Origin: Endomychus coccineus
Taxonomy: Eukaryota > Arthropoda > Insecta > Coleoptera > Endomychidae
Assembly: GCA_958510875.1 (NCBI GenBank)
Contig: OY294068.1
Location: 15,539,282 to 15,603,281 of the forward strand
Length of the DNA: 64,000 nucleotides
Direction: 5' to 3'
Numbering within the stretch: position 1 is the first letter of the stretch; every line of letters begins with the position of its first letter. The notes under the pieces were generated by a model that made no database searches, was not told the DNA's origin, and worked only from the letters and a program-made list of their open reading frames with translations. A program made the translations under genes and the position numbers. This document shows positions 24,201-34,216 of the stretch, piece after piece.

Positions 24201-26266
24201 ACTTAGAAGACCAAAATAAAATGTCGAAATCTACAATATGCATTTTGATTTTAGGTCAAAATATGCATTTTTCAGCACGCTATCGCATTTTTACGATTAT
24301 TCGGAAGATTCAAATTTTCGCGCCAAAAAAAATCCAGTAAAAAGTAGAATAAAAATGCCAACTTTTCATCGAGACCAATTATGTTCACGATTTTTTTCGG
24401 TTCAAAACAAAATATTAAGAAAACCATAAAAAATCACAAAATGGGCGTTATCTCTGGCCCATAACCTCCAAATGACTTCTACTTGGGCTCGTTCGACGCG
24501 TATTTTAATTATCTACAACTTTGATCTGAGGTGTATTAAAGCCTTCGTTTTCAAATTAATTTAAAAAAACGTAAAAAAACACAAAATCTGGACCTAAAAA
24601 TGGCCGTAACTTTTCGAGCGGCAGCGATAGAATTTTCTAACTATTTTTCCCGTAACCCCAAAAAACAAAGTAACATCAAAATTAGCCGTATCCAATTTTC
24701 AACCCAACTTTTTTGACCGTGCGCCTGGACTATTATGAATAACTTTATCTTGAATTTTCGATAGGTAGATTTTGATTCATAATTTAGTTTACTCTGATGA
24801 TGGCGAAAGGTCCTCAGTACTTTGGTAGTATTTTTAGTGAATAAGGGTGATTATTTCTTATTTAGTGTTATAATATATCCAATGTGAACTATTTTATAGT
24901 TTATTAATAAACATAATATTGTCATCAGCCTGTCAATTTGCTACAATTTATCAATCTTTTTCCACATATTAATATTCCTTAAATGAAAGTGATACAGAAT
25001 CCAAACTTCTCAATTTGTCAATGTTTCAAAAAATTTTAAGTATCAGCACCAATATTCTTTCATTCTTAACAAACCTGACCCGGAAAGTGAAGCAAACTCT
25101 TGATAGAAGGGTGCTGGTCTTCAACTTTTAGTGCCAGAGTATATCCTTACTGTAGTTAATAATTTAATAAAAGTTAGATGTTATTGCATAGACATACAAA
25201 GCAGTTAAATTTGCAAATTCGGATTCTAACTTCAGCTAAAACCATAGATAATTTTAAACTTTAGAAGCATACTCTTAATCTTTGCTATTTAAAAAGTGTT
25301 CAATCAATCAAAGCGGGGGCGGATAAGTCCGGAGCACTTGGACCGCTTGATTGGGTCCATTGTGCGCCCCTTGGCACAATAATCTGTCCGGCAGTGCCGA
25401 AGGCTAAGATTTTGCATGGACTGATGTCTCTTATGGCTTCAAGCGGCATATGTGTGCTGCGGAGGTGTTGTAGCCTAAGAGAAGCCAGTACTGGACATTC
25501 TGCTAGGATGTGAGAAGCTCTTTCATCCGCCTCTCCACATCTACTACAAGCTGGGTCTACGACAATGCCCATTGTGTGTAGATGTTTATTCAGATGACAG
25601 TGTCCTGTCACCAGTTTTAGGCCTTTCCTACTCAAGAGAGTAGGGATTTAGAGAGTTTAGGCTAGAACTCCCTAATGTGGAGCTTTGCCTGCCTCATGCC
25701 GGGGGAACCACATGGCCAGACCGATAGCCACTGTCTATCCAGTAGCACCTTGAGGGCGTGGAGCCCGGTGATCGATGAAATTCCGATAGTGGCATCGGGG
25801 CCAGGGGCGCTCAAGGAACCAGTGTTCAATGATTTTAATATAATTCGGTAACATTTCCATATAATTCCAATATATTTAATATCTAGCCCCGATTCGATTC
25901 TACAAGATTTGTATTACCACAGATACACAATTGGGACACGAGTAGATGCTGTCAGTTACACTAACCTCAAACATATGCAATATTTTGGTTCTAATCATTC
26001 TAAATTCTCTGATACCGCAGCTACCAACGTTGTGAAAATGAACTCTCCATTGCCTATTTAGATTTGAGTTGATTTTTGTAGGTTCCGCCATCCCTTCTCC
26101 TCCACCGCCGCCACCACCACCATGTTGGGTCCCGCCAGTCATTGCAAATGGTAATACTTCGACCACAATTCTTCCTTCCGACCAAACTAAGGATCGATCT
26201 GCATTGTTAGGAGCTATTTGTAATTTCAAAAAGTCGGCTCTCCGCAAAACTGAAGTGAAAATATAA
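18170..26266 (+). CDS. Pxk: PXK: PX-domain pseudokinase (complete, 9 exons)
   Basis: Exons 18170-18271, 18323-18511, 18564-18660, 19584-19810, 21669-21912, 21969-22208, 22367-22659, 22771-22924 and 26082-26266 join in frame to 1731 nt, 576 aa plus stop; vertebrate PXK is almost the same length. Domains: PX about residues 14-125 with phosphoinositide-binding RYNDF at 55-59 and PPKK at 76-79; kinase-like fold about 140-395, where the catalytic loop reads HLHTGN in place of HRD..N and the magnesium loop DVENG in place of DFG, so catalysis is doubtful; Lys/Glu-rich helix about 415-500; eight prolines at 522-529; WH2 actin-binding motif about 553-572 (RSALL..I.NFKKSALRKTE). Known role of the family: endosomal sorting and receptor trafficking, and modulation of Na,K-ATPase. 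The start MAIFEK matches the conserved family N-terminus. Every intron has GT-AG ends and phases match throughout. Confidence 0.94.
18272..18322 (+). other. Pxk: PXK intron 1: 51-nt stopless mini-intron
   Basis: GTAAGT donor and TTACATTACAG acceptor bound 51 nt without in-frame stops. Removing it joins GHT to EFVIKVQRG, which matches the uninterrupted vertebrate order SHT-EYIIRVQRG; retaining it would insert 17 residues into PX strand 1-2. Length is near the insect minimum. Confidence 0.88.
18323..18511 (+). CDS. Pxk: PXK exon 2
   Basis: 63 codons (residues 35-97) holding the PX core: KVQRG, RYNDF, the polyproline loop LSLPPKKFIGN and the ERLSGLQ helix. Donor CAG|GTGAAC, phase 0. Confidence 0.92.
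18564..18660 (+). CDS. Pxk: PXK exon 3
   Basis: 97 nt from TTATAG to AGTG|GTAAGT. Encodes the last PX helices KYLNKVLMNPIL and the SLPARSFVDPANY linker; ends in phase 1. Confidence 0.9.
19584..19810 (+). CDS. Pxk: PXK exon 4
   Basis: 227 nt from TTTGCAG to CAA|GTAAGA. Residues about 130-205: LRGEVGWEVVTPLTEIGWRL and WTDFGPDKYLDDRDI, the start of the kinase-like N-lobe; matches family sequence closely. Confidence 0.92.
19811..21668 (+). other. Pxk: PXK intron 4, filled by a giant palindrome
   Basis: 1858-nt intron almost wholly occupied by the foldback structure at 19866-21612. Splice sites are intact, so the insertion appears tolerated. Confidence 0.85.
19866..21612. mobile_element. foldback element with internal array of alternating hairpins
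   Basis: Outer arms of about 180 bp (left from 19866, right ending about 21612) share ACTGGCAACCTGTATCGAGA, GGAAAAGCTTGGTTGCAC and TGCATGCAAAAAATGCATCT. The inner left side holds two near-copies (about 20090-20330 and 20350-20570) of a unit with AACGCCACGCTGCA and GGATTTTTAAGCACAGACTA. The middle (about 20590-21270) alternates a unit of about 70-80 bp in + and - orientation, each pair meeting as a perfect hairpin with TCAATTATTCTGTATTATAT or CAAGTGCCCC at the turn. No coding content. Origin is probably a TIR element expanded by template switching. Confidence 0.8.
21669..21912 (+). CDS. Pxk: PXK exon 5
   Basis: 244 nt from TTTTTAG to ATG|GTAAGA. Residues about 206-286 include GSLRDLLCNSKPKQSFLKKY and YGRQILEALKFLHDKG, the kinase-like alphaD/alphaE region. 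Phase 1 end. Confidence 0.92.
21969..22208 (+). CDS. Pxk: PXK exon 6
   Basis: 240 nt from TTTCAG to TTAA|GTAACT. Contains the degenerate catalytic loop GHLHTGNVIID and the DVENG loop, then VPSFYRPYF and SVDVYCFG-like AVDVYCFGHTLYEMTFG (alphaF). The Asp of HRD is replaced. Confidence 0.9.
22367..22659 (+). CDS. Pxk: PXK exon 7
   Basis: 293 nt from TTTCAG to CAA|GTGAGT. SVLESILSFDACKSGLPTI ends the kinase-like domain; LKIPNSTKEKLKIIINQMED and the charged QKRLVKVQEMMSSEEEKKKQ helix follow. Confidence 0.9.
22771..22924 (+). CDS. Pxk: PXK exon 8
   Basis: 154 nt from ATTTTAG. Lys/Gln-rich start, then a Ser/Thr-rich linker ending TPPSVSG. Donor at TCAG|GTACAG, phase 1. If unspliced the frame stops at 22939, which would drop the polyproline and WH2 tail. 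Confidence 0.85.
23045..23100 (-). ncRNA. hammerhead-like motif, PLE copy in PXK intron 8
   Basis: Minus strand: UUUACU, CUGAUGA (23076-23082), hairpin GGGUA-CUUGG-UAGCC, GAAA (23056-23059), GGUCCUC. After the CUC triplet the sequence is AAAAC where the 4-kb copy has AGUAC, so helix I is weakened. Core otherwise intact. Confidence 0.4.
23140..23545 (-). pseudogene. PLE linker and GIY-YIG fragment
   Basis: Minus-strand frames give FNKSGIYKINCESYSKCYVG next to the left end, and upstream the linker homologous to 4463-4756, with several stops and frameshifts. One Cys of the zinc pair has become Tyr. Same family as the fragments at 4 kb. Confidence 0.7.
24788..24822 (+). ncRNA. hammerhead-like motif lacking helix II
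   Basis: UUUACU, CUGAUGA (24794-24800), UGGC, GAAA (24805-24808), GGUCCUC, AGUAC (24816-24820). Helix I (UACU/AGUA), helix III and CUC triplet are kept, but the helix II hairpin has collapsed to four bases. Confidence 0.35.
25300..25640 (-). pseudogene. LINE 3' coding fragment
   Basis: A 111-codon frame holds [20 protein letters not shown], then CSRC...ERASHILAECP, the Cys/His knuckle of the same LINE group as 9980-11560, ending with GAQWTQSSGPSAP near the element end. RT and RNase H are absent. It is inserted antisense in PXK intron 8; upstream sequence to about 25820 carries further decayed LINE-like DNA. Confidence 0.75.
26082..26266 (+). CDS. Pxk: PXK exon 9: polyproline and WH2 motif
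   Basis: 185 nt from TTTTTGTAG to TAA. Begins GSAIPS followed by eight prolines, then CWVPPVIANGN and the WH2 motif DRSALLGAICNFKKSALRKT (residues 553-572). Frame and phase match exon 8 exactly, and the tail resembles vertebrate PXK (R.ALL..I.NF.K..LRK). Confidence 0.9.
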
Positions 26267-26750
26267 TCAGTAAGCTGGGGAGGTAATGTTTTTTTTATTG
26301 ATTGGGATTTCTTCGTTGTTATATTACCAGGCCTTTTTGAGGTCGTAGTTTTTTTTATATATAAATGAGATTCTAAGGCACTGAATGCAAGCAACCGTCA
26401 TCAAAATATATTACACTTACAACTCCGGATTATAAATTGAATAAGTTCAATTCATTAACAAAGAAGTGACAATTGTTTCATCGTTATAACGGCATCTTCA
26501 AAATTATGTCAAGACATTCCGAGTGATGACACAATTGACAATGTATTGTTATCAAAGTTTAAGTTTCTATTTTATCCAAATTAATGAAATTAAACACCAA
26601 TTATACAGAAACTATTGAATGGACCGAACATTTTTCAAATAACTCCCAACTAATAGAATTGATTTCTGATGGTTAACTATCAGAGTTTGAGAAAATGGCG
26701 GTGATATTCGATATTTTCAAACCTATCTCTAGTCAATATTGTAGGTATAT
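26267..26750 (+). other. Pxk: PXK 3' untranslated region (probable)
   Basis: Non-repetitive AT-rich DNA after the stop. An ATTAAA variant signal at 26589-26594 is the first plausible poly(A) signal; the true 3' end is not determinable by eye. Confidence 0.4.
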
Positions 26751-26754
26751 AAAT

Positions 26755-26930
26755 TAATTATTAAATAGTTTCGGCATTAAGAATGTGTAAATTCATTATT
26801 AACTTATAAAGTTATGGAAGTAAAACCACTAATTTACACTAAATAAACAATGAAAGACACCGTGTGTTGAAACGTGTGTAAGCAATTGATGGTTTCACTG
26901 CCATAACTTTATAAGTTATATAAATTAATT
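26755..26930. repeat. inverted-repeat element with hammerhead-like half
   Basis: Left arm AAGAATGTGTAAATTCATTA...ACTTATAAAGTTATGGAAGT and right inverse CATAACTTTATAAGTTAT. The same left arm is found at 62763-62850 and its inverse at 63930-64000. The inside includes GACAC-CGT-GTGTT, GAAAC (26869-26873), GTGT and GTA then AGCAAT, a helix II / GAAA / helix III / GUA cleavage-type order, but the CUGAUGA box is degraded to CAATGAA. Confidence 0.55.
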
Positions 26931-27121
26931 ATATGGTCGATATATTCTTATTCTGCCTGTTAATGTTTTATTACACACTTTTATTGTTATTATTTCTTCA
27001 AATTTTAGGCTGTTTCTATTACAAGATGATAGTTTATTATTTTGTATAATTAACAGTATTTTATGTTATATGTGATATATGTTTATATTCCAAAATTATT
27101 CATTTTTAAATCATATAACTA

Positions 27122-28062
27122 CGGGATATCAAAAATTATCTTGGTCAAGGGTGGTTGTGGAATCTAAAACGTGTGTCTTACTTTACGTTTGAAATAATTA
27201 TGTCATAATTAATTTGAAGTTTCTAAAAGTGCGAAATTTCGCAATTTTATACGAATATTGTAACACTCAGAAGTCTTTAGCGCTATGGACTCCGGGATTT
27301 TCACGTGGCCTATCGAAATTAGAAGGTTCGAATTATCTAATTAACTATGTAATTAGCTACGAACGAAATTATTTTGACATATGCCTCGAGGAGCTCGCTG
27401 CGCGTAAGTTAGAGCTCATAGATTTTTCCTCGATCTTGTTAATTTGGGGCCGTTTCGTGGCTTGTGCGGCCGGCGCCAGTTGTAATAAAGTGTTTTTGGC
27501 TATGGGCCGCTAGCTTTTACCCGCTTCGTGTATATTTTAGTCGCGAGAAAATTCCCTTTGGTACGTCGCACGTTAGACGCGCGTAGCTGAGATCTGAGAT
27601 TAGCTCAAACTGTTTTAATTAAATTTTCCTATTTAATGGACATTTATCGAAGAAATAAGGGCCGTCGGGCACGGTCCGATACTAAATCTAACTACATGGA
27701 GCGAAAACGACACGCGAAAAGTCGTCGTAAAGCCGTATTAGGTACAACCAGTTTGCACTTTTCTAACTCGCGTGCCACGGGCTTCTCACGTGAACGTCAT
27801 TCGATTTACGGAAAATTAACTATTTCAAAACAGTTTTTGACCCGGATTGTGGCTATCACGACCTCTGAAAAGGTTCAAAGTTCACATAATTATTTCATAA
27901 TTTGTAGTTCATTATTGTTTAAAACTGAAATAAATAGGTATGAAATTTGTAGGTTATTGCTGATGTCAGTGTGACAGTGACATAATTATTTCAAACGTAA
28001 AGTAAGACACACGTTTTAGATTCCACAACCACCCTTGACCAAGATAATTTTTGATATCCCGG
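27122..28062. mobile_element. TIR element carrying Helentron leader and ORF start, copy 1
   Basis: About 80-bp near-perfect inverted termini (GGGATATCAAAAATTATCTT ... TTTACGTTTGAAATAATTA) bound 941 bp, with TA on both sides (27120-27121, 28063-28064). The interior from about 27205 matches the 5' leader of the Helentron at 47740-48000 (AGTTTCTAAAAGTG, TCACGTGGCCTATCGAAAT, CATATGCCTC.AGGAGCTCGC). A second, right-truncated copy is at 62983-63882. The TIR and TA target suggest a Tc1/mariner-like transposase in trans. Confidence 0.75.
27636..27860 (+). pseudogene. N-terminal Helentron-like coding segment inside TIR element
   Basis: Frame starts MDIYRRNKGRRARSDTKSNY and continues MERKRHAKSRRKAVLG, a basic segment like the N-termini of Helitron Rep/helicase proteins, then LHFSNSRATGFSRERHS. 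The copy at 63511 keeps nearly the same residues in frame. Assignment rests on linkage to the Helentron leader plus composition; the Rep catalytic motifs are not present. Confidence 0.45.
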
Positions 28063-28687
28063 TACTATATATAGATAAAAAAAATTATGTAATCAGAACT
28101 TATTTCATAATTTATTATATTAATATTTTTATTGAGATTATTTTTTTATTCTCAATAGTTGAATGATGTCTACAATGAGTGCAATCCTTGACTTGAAATA
28201 ATATAAAGTGTGTCCACGTTAATTACTTACCAGCCTTGTAACTTTTGTATGTTTTGACGGATTTTGATAAACTTTTTTTTTTGTTAGGTTAGTATTCGAA
28301 ATGTGCATTAAACTAGTGGGTGGGTAACTTTAGTTTTGGGCTGTAATCATGACCAGCTACGACCACTTTTATGGGTTTAAATTTCATGAAGTATTATTAG
28401 AGATTTTTTTAGAGAAAAACGGATGACGGATTCTTATTTGGGATAACGTAAAACCTGTACCTGCACCGATTTTCAATATTCTAACATACAGGGTGTCCTA
28501 GAAAAGAAAATTTACTTTTATTGACACTAATACAAATTATTAAACAATTTTATCATAAAATTAACAATAGAGAAATTTCTGAAAAAGTTAAATTTCCACT
28601 AATACACCGAATTCCCTTATACACTTGTCATTTCTTAACTGCTGTCGAGTTATACTGTGACAAGCTTCTCTGATGCTATCGCAAAGT

Positions 28688-28860
28688 ACTTCTCGGGTAT
28701 TATCCCCAAAGAAAGAAATCAAGCGGCTTAATGTCTGGGGATCTCGGCGGCCAACGAATAAGAGGACTACTTCGTCCGATCCAACGATTAGGAAAATTAT
28801 CATTTAACCATTGTCTCACATTGACAGCGTTATGGATAGGTGCTCCATCAAGTTATAAGT
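28688..28860 (-). pseudogene. mariner-type transposase DDE C-terminal half
   Basis: The minus strand reads LDGAPIHNAVNVRQWLNDNF, then PNRWIGR and LIRWPPRSPDIKPLDFFLWG. These are the second and third catalytic Asp motifs (DGAP.H and WPPRSPD..PLDFFLWG), with 37 residues between the two Asp residues as read. Stops and frame changes surround it. Confidence 0.75.
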
Positions 28861-29084
28861 GTAAATTGTAGCGGGAATCAGGAGGAAGCTCATCAAGTGC
28901 ATCGGTTTTCGTTTGAAATGCCACAGAAAACATTTACCTTTGAGGAGTATTGTCTCTTACACTTAATTACCACAATTTGGATTATGTTTGCTCCACATTC
29001 TGATATTTTGTAATTATACTATCCCGTTGGTTGTAAATGTGACCTCATCCGTGTACAAAATGTTTTTTAAAAGCTCAGGATCTT

Positions 29085-29276
29085 CTAGGACATACCTCCA
29101 GCTTCAAGTGTATGAAGAAATGTTGGCTTAAAAGGTTTCTTACCGCTTTTTTTCAAACATTTCCGGATTTGGTTTTTAGAAATATTTAAATTTCTTCTAG
29201 CATCCCTAAGACTTGAATATGGATTATCATTGAAAGAATTAGTCCAGGAAAATCTCAAATTTCCCGAATTTTCCAT
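29085..29276 (-). pseudogene. mariner transposase HTH fragment
   Basis: NPYSSLRDARRNLNISKNQI then RKCLKKSGKKPFK: the helix-turn-helix (S.R..A..L.IS...I...LK..G) before the catalytic domain. Same strand as, and 5' of, the DDE piece. Confidence 0.65.
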
Positions 29277-31190
29277 CTGGAGAGACTTTTTTGGGAAAAA
29301 TTACAGCGGAATCGTGATCAGCGACCCACAAAACATACTAGGGGTCATTTTCGGCTCTTAATTTATTAAGTTTGGGCTGTTTTTATAAGAATGCTCCTCT
29401 GAGGGGTTGAAACTCCGTTTTGAGGAGGTAGGAAGGTCGACCCCCGCGGTCTTGATAGTCATGAATGATCTAGGGGGTATTAGGAACAAAATGCAACAGA
29501 AATTTTGAAATTCTAGCTTACTATATTTTTTTTTATTATGGTCTTTTTCCGGGCTTATTGCCTGGACTAAATTCAGAATCATTTGGTTTCCTCTTCGCTC
29601 CCGATCACGATGCTGATTTGGAACTCTCTTAACTGTTCCATGTTGGTCAAAAAATTTGTTACATGGTTAATACTAATCTTATTATTTCCACTTTTTGTTA
29701 GAAATAAGATATTCTTTATGCTGTTTGCTTAGTTGGAACAATAATAACAATACCACAAACCACTTAATTATTATTGTACTGACAGCTTTCAACTAAGATG
29801 ACATTTTTTGTTTTCACAGCACACTAAGCTTTTTCACCGAACAGTAAGCAAATGATAGGGAAAGTGGAAATCGTTCGATTGGTCAACGTCATTTGTTTTA
29901 ATAATGCTTTAAATCATAATAAGTGTAATAAAAAATCAAATTAATGTTTCTTGATTATTTTAATGATAATTCATATTCAGTCTTTAGAGATGCTAGTACG
30001 AATTAACATTATGTATTTCTAAAATCCAAATAATACCTACATTTTCTTTTCTTGGACACCCTGTAATTTAGAGCACTGAAAATACAGGTAAGTTTTACCT
30101 TATCCTAAATAAGAATGCGTTATCTATTTTTCTCTACCCTAATAATACTTTCTGAAATATAAGCCCATAAACGTGGTCGTAGCTGGCCATGATTACAGCT
30201 CGAAACTATAGTTATCTACTAGTTTAATGCACATTTTGCATACCAACCTAACAAAAAAAGTCGGTTGTCTGTAAAGTCGGTTTACTGACGATAGTTGAAC
30301 GTGACAACGTCATAAGAAAATACTGATGATTATTTTATAATAATAAATTTTGTATTGACATTATTTCTTTCAGCAAGTAAACTGAATAAAAGTTGTTGTT
30401 CAATTAGTTACTTAATTATTTTTGCAAATTTAATTGTAATTTGTTGTAAAAAAGTATAATTTATTATAAGAATAAACTGTGATTAAATTATTGTTCATAA
30501 ATCTTAAATTTAAAATTTGGAAACATCATTAAAATTTTTGTAACTCTAGCTTTTAAAAAGCCCGCCTCAATGTGTTTGATATAGGAGAAAATTGTTCCCT
30601 TTGACGGCTGGCTGGTCCAACCTGTCATTTCAGACACGTTGTTATGATATGAAGATTTAACATTTATGTTTTAATTTTTTGAAATCATAGCTACGCTCGA
30701 TAATTATTTCGATCGAATAGTAAAGCAATTGATTTTTTACTCATCGTGAAATAGTTCTGTTAACTTATTGTTATAGTTTTGTCAATTATAGCATAACCTA
30801 CAATCGCTGCACTAGCGGACCGATGCTATTTATTTTAATGATGAAAGCAAGAATATTCGACAATATATCACTGAACATATATTTAATATCATTACCTTTA
30901 TCGTTGCTATAAAGAATTGACACCACATTCACTTTTCACTGCACTATTCATACTTGACGAAAACATGTAAATGTATTATTGTATAGCAGCTGTCACTCAA
31001 GTAGGAGAGCTCGCTTGCACTTCAAGCCTTAAATGGAACGCCGTAGAACGAGGTAACGCCGCATGAGTCATGTTTTTTCGTGCGTGCAGCCGGCTCCATC
31101 GAATTATAAGACGTTGTCACGTCAAAAAGTTCATCAAAATCCGTCAAAAAATATAAAAGTTACAAGGGTTGTAAGTCCTTAACGTGGACA

Positions 31191-31974
31191 AACTGTGATT
31201 CTCAAAAAAATAGAGCGTACTATTTCTTTTTGATTGGTAAATAAATTAATTTGTTGGGAAAATGCCAGCAATCTGAAACATGAATTATAATTTAGAAACT
31301 AATGTAGGACAACCATTTCTTACATGAAAGTACATATTCTTAAAGTTCAAGCAAAATTTAAATTGAATTGAAAAAAGGAAATAATTCAATTTGTTATAAA
31401 ATGCTTCAGAATCTGTTTACTAAGTATTGATATGTGTAGTATGATGATACACTATGAGGTTGCCTGCATTCAGTAGTTTCAGTTAGGATGCCAACAGTCA
31501 AAGGGACATGGTTTCCTGAAACACAAAAGGTCCAGAATAGTAGATTTTAATAATTGTCGACTCAGAATTGATTGTTCAATCGAGTTGTTTTATGATATTT
31601 TCAAGCAATCTGGCAATTTCAATTGTTTGTTACAGGAAAAATTGAAATAAATAAGGAGCCTAGAACAAGTAGAGAGATAAGAAAAATGTTTCACATTTGT
31701 ATTTGTGCTTCATTATTGATATAAACAAATTAGTATATGATATACTTCCTCAACTAAAATTTTTAGCTATACAGATGTTTTGATGTATGTACAAGTATTA
31801 CTATTAAATATAAGAACATATGTGATATGTAAAAATTGTGCATTTCATGTTTATAATTATTAATAATTACTTGACATTTGACAATTTACATTACAACTCT
31901 TCCACAAAAGAAATACGTGACAACACTATTTTTTTATATTATAACTAGAACCTTTCTCCAAAATAATGATCTAA
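31191..31974. other. unassigned AT-rich intergenic DNA
   Basis: No coding or repeat structure recognised. Confidence 0.4.
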
Positions 31975-31976
31975 TA

Positions 31977-33132
31977 GTCTAGGAGCCAAAGCGATATTGA
32001 TGGTCTGAACATTAACCCGATGGCACTATGGTTTATCGTTAGAGGACGGTACAATGACCAATTCATCTCACAGACCGAATTTTCCCCGGCTGCTAGATCT
32101 CGAGATACAGCATCCGCATTTTTTTCTTTTTTTGACTGGAGGTTAACCTTTTCCAAGTTGCGGTTACTTGAAAAGCATGCCATTCTTATACACTTCCACC
32201 ATGTGCCATCATTTTTTATCGTCCCCGTTTATCAGGCCGACCAGTTAAAATTGGACCGAAAATGGACTGCTAGTTAACCCTCCCAAACCTGGTGGAAAAT
32301 GTTCATTGGTGTTGGCAATTGTTAACATACGGTCCAATTCCGAGTAATTGGCCATTATTTGGACCAAAAATGTTTCTTTTTCTCATTTTGTGGCTAAAAC
32401 TTGCAGGTTACAAGATAACATGATGGCACCATGTTAAATAACTTTATTGGAGGTCAAATAAAGGTTTAAAATTATTGCCATTACTCCTTGCCTATTTAAA
32501 CCCCTCCAAAACCACCCCCAAAAAAATATGAATAATGTGACCAATTTTATCATAAATTAGTAAATTTTTGAGATTCTGGCTGGGTTCAAAATCGAAACGG
32601 CAGTTTTTCTGTTTCTGTTTTGTTTTGGAGGGTGGTTTTAGGGGGTTTTGGGGGGTTTGAATAGGCAACGAGTGATGGCAATAATTTTAAATCACAAACT
32701 GAAAACCACAAAATGAAAAAAAGAAACATTTTTAGTTCAAATAATGGCCAATTACTCGGAAATGGACCGATAACTTTTGATGGCATAGGGTATGTTAACA
32801 ATTGCCAACATCAATTAATATTTTGGTTTGGGAGGGTTAACTAGCAGTTCATTTTCGGTCTAATTTTAACTGGTCAGCCTGATAAACGGGCACGATAAAA
32901 AATGATGGCACATGGTGGAAGTGTATAAGAATGGCATGCTTTTGAAGTAACCGCAAATTGGAAAGGGTTATCCTCCGGTCAAAAAAAAAATGCGGATGCT
33001 GTATCTCGAGATCTAGCAGCCGGGGAAAATTCGGTCTGCGAGATGAATTGGTCATTGAACCTTCCTCTAACGATAAACCATAGTGCCATCGGGTTAATGT
33101 TCAGACCATCAATATCGCTCTGGCTCCTAGAC
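31977..33132. mobile_element. full-length foldback, 1156 bp, TA-flanked
   Basis: The element is one long palindrome. Ends GTCTAGGAGCCA and inverse TGGCTCCTAGAC lie between TA dinucleotides; arms of about 560 bp match through GATGGTCTGAACATTAACCC, CTCGAGATACAGCATCCGCA and GGGAGGGTTAACTAGCAGT. The open frames seen on either strand mirror each other and are palindrome artefacts. Confidence 0.85.
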
Positions 33133-33139
33133 TATAAGG

Positions 33140-34216
33140 AAATGAAATTACGCAAAACATAGCCTGCAGAATCCTAATATCAGCAAATTATAGTCCATTT
33201 ATCGCCAGGATTTCTTCTGAGGCAAATATATTTTTACATTTTCATGTTCAGCAGAGCTTAATAATTATTCAAGATGGGAAGGACATGTAAATTGTCATGT
33301 TCAAGTTTAATTGTAAAGGGTCCATTACAGTTCTTTCTGTTGTGCATAATCAGCATGTGTATAAGGTAATAAAAATACCCAATAATGGGATAAGATTTTT
33401 TTACATGAAGCACTTGAAGTATTTCATTGTGTTATTTGTGTATCGGTTTTAGTGAATATAAATATGCCTAAATAGCAGTAGCCACAATAGAAATCCTTTA
33501 GTACAAAAAAGTACTGTTAAGTAGTTGAAGATACTCATCTGGATATCTCATTGAAAATTGAATTTTATGGTAATTTCTTTCAATCAAAATAAAATTTAAA
33601 ATCCAGGTATGTAATATTTATTAATTTCAAGTTAGTGCCTTGCAAAATAGTTCATCTGTCGATCATCATATTTTGATGTGACAACACCAAAGTAAGTTAA
33701 CTTGCAATTTTTTAAAAATGTAAAGTCAGTAAATCGGTTTTAGTTGCAGCATCATGAAGTAAATTAGATTTTCCGCTTGTGTTTTTAAATTATCTACTAT
33801 TCAAAATGATTGGATCAATTTGGTTACTTGTTGGAGTTGTGTCATAAAAGTGTCAAATTATTTACGGCTAGTTCCTAATTGTTTTTATTTTGAAGTATAT
33901 TGAAAACGAGCTTTGTTGCACATTCCTTATTTTTTTTTATTTCTTTTGCTTAGAAATAATTAAAGCTATAAATAGATATTATTCCAACATTGGTTTTTAA
34001 AATAATGTGTATATTAAAATTGAACTTATCTTGTACTGGATATCAAATTAATTCTATTACAACATATAAATTTAGAAAACCGATATTATGCATATTTAAT
34101 AATTATTTTACTGTAGCTAGTCAATGTTTTATGTTAATGATTTTAATTGTACAGCTTGTATATTATCGTTTTAATAAATCAATAATCACCTCATTTATAA
34201 CCATGTAAACATATAG
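33140..34216. other. unassigned AT-rich intergenic DNA
   Basis: No gene, element end or repeat recognised. Confidence 0.4.

Larger units (their letters stand above)
23005..24870. mobile_element. PLE composite with inverted terminal repeats
   Basis: The left block 23005-23140 (AATAATCACCCTT...CCTTTCGGCTACC) and the right block 24780-24870 are inverted copies of the terminal region seen at 3820-3960. Between them lies a minus-strand PLE coding piece, then about 1.2 kb of non-coding DNA. It looks like a truncated PLE with an opposed partial copy, a known outcome of PLE insertion. Confidence 0.65.
22925..26081 (+). other. Pxk: PXK intron 8 with PLE and LINE insertions
   Basis: 3157-nt intron. 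Contains a PLE composite (23005-24870) and a LINE 3' fragment (25300-25640). 23650-24770 is AT-rich non-coding DNA; inverted GTCCAGGC / GCCTGGAC strings at 24052 and 24720 may bound a further small element. Confidence 0.8.
28499..30063 (-). mobile_element. Tc1/mariner-family transposon, degraded
   Basis: Termini CAGGGTGTCC and the inverse GGACACCCTG, extended by AGAAAAGAAAAT, with TA on each side (28497-28498, 30064-30065). Minus-strand transposase pieces lie inside. The middle (about 29281-29960) has no readable transposase and may be another insertion. Confidence 0.75.
28205..31190. mobile_element. large palindromic TIR element with mariner inserted
   Basis: Left end GTGTCCACGTTAATTACTTA and the inverse at 31160-31190 (AGTCCTTAACGTGGACAAAC) share about 65 bp including ACGGATTTTGAT. 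The next 200 bp (28270-28470) also pair with 30085-30260 (TGCATTAAACTAGT; GGGATAACGTAAAACCTGTA), and the mariner at 28499-30063 sits at the turn. 30260-31100 is extra non-coding DNA with AAGTCGGTTGTCTG and AGTTGAACGTGACAACGTC. No own transposase found. Confidence 0.6.

Noticed and set aside
25900..26394. 164-codon minus-strand frame
   Set aside because: Antisense shadow of PXK exon 9; its poly-Gly run is the complement of the PXK polyproline.
32020..33055. Open frames on both strands at 32020-32277 and 32849-33055
   Set aside because: They are the same palindrome arm read twice; the element is a non-coding foldback.
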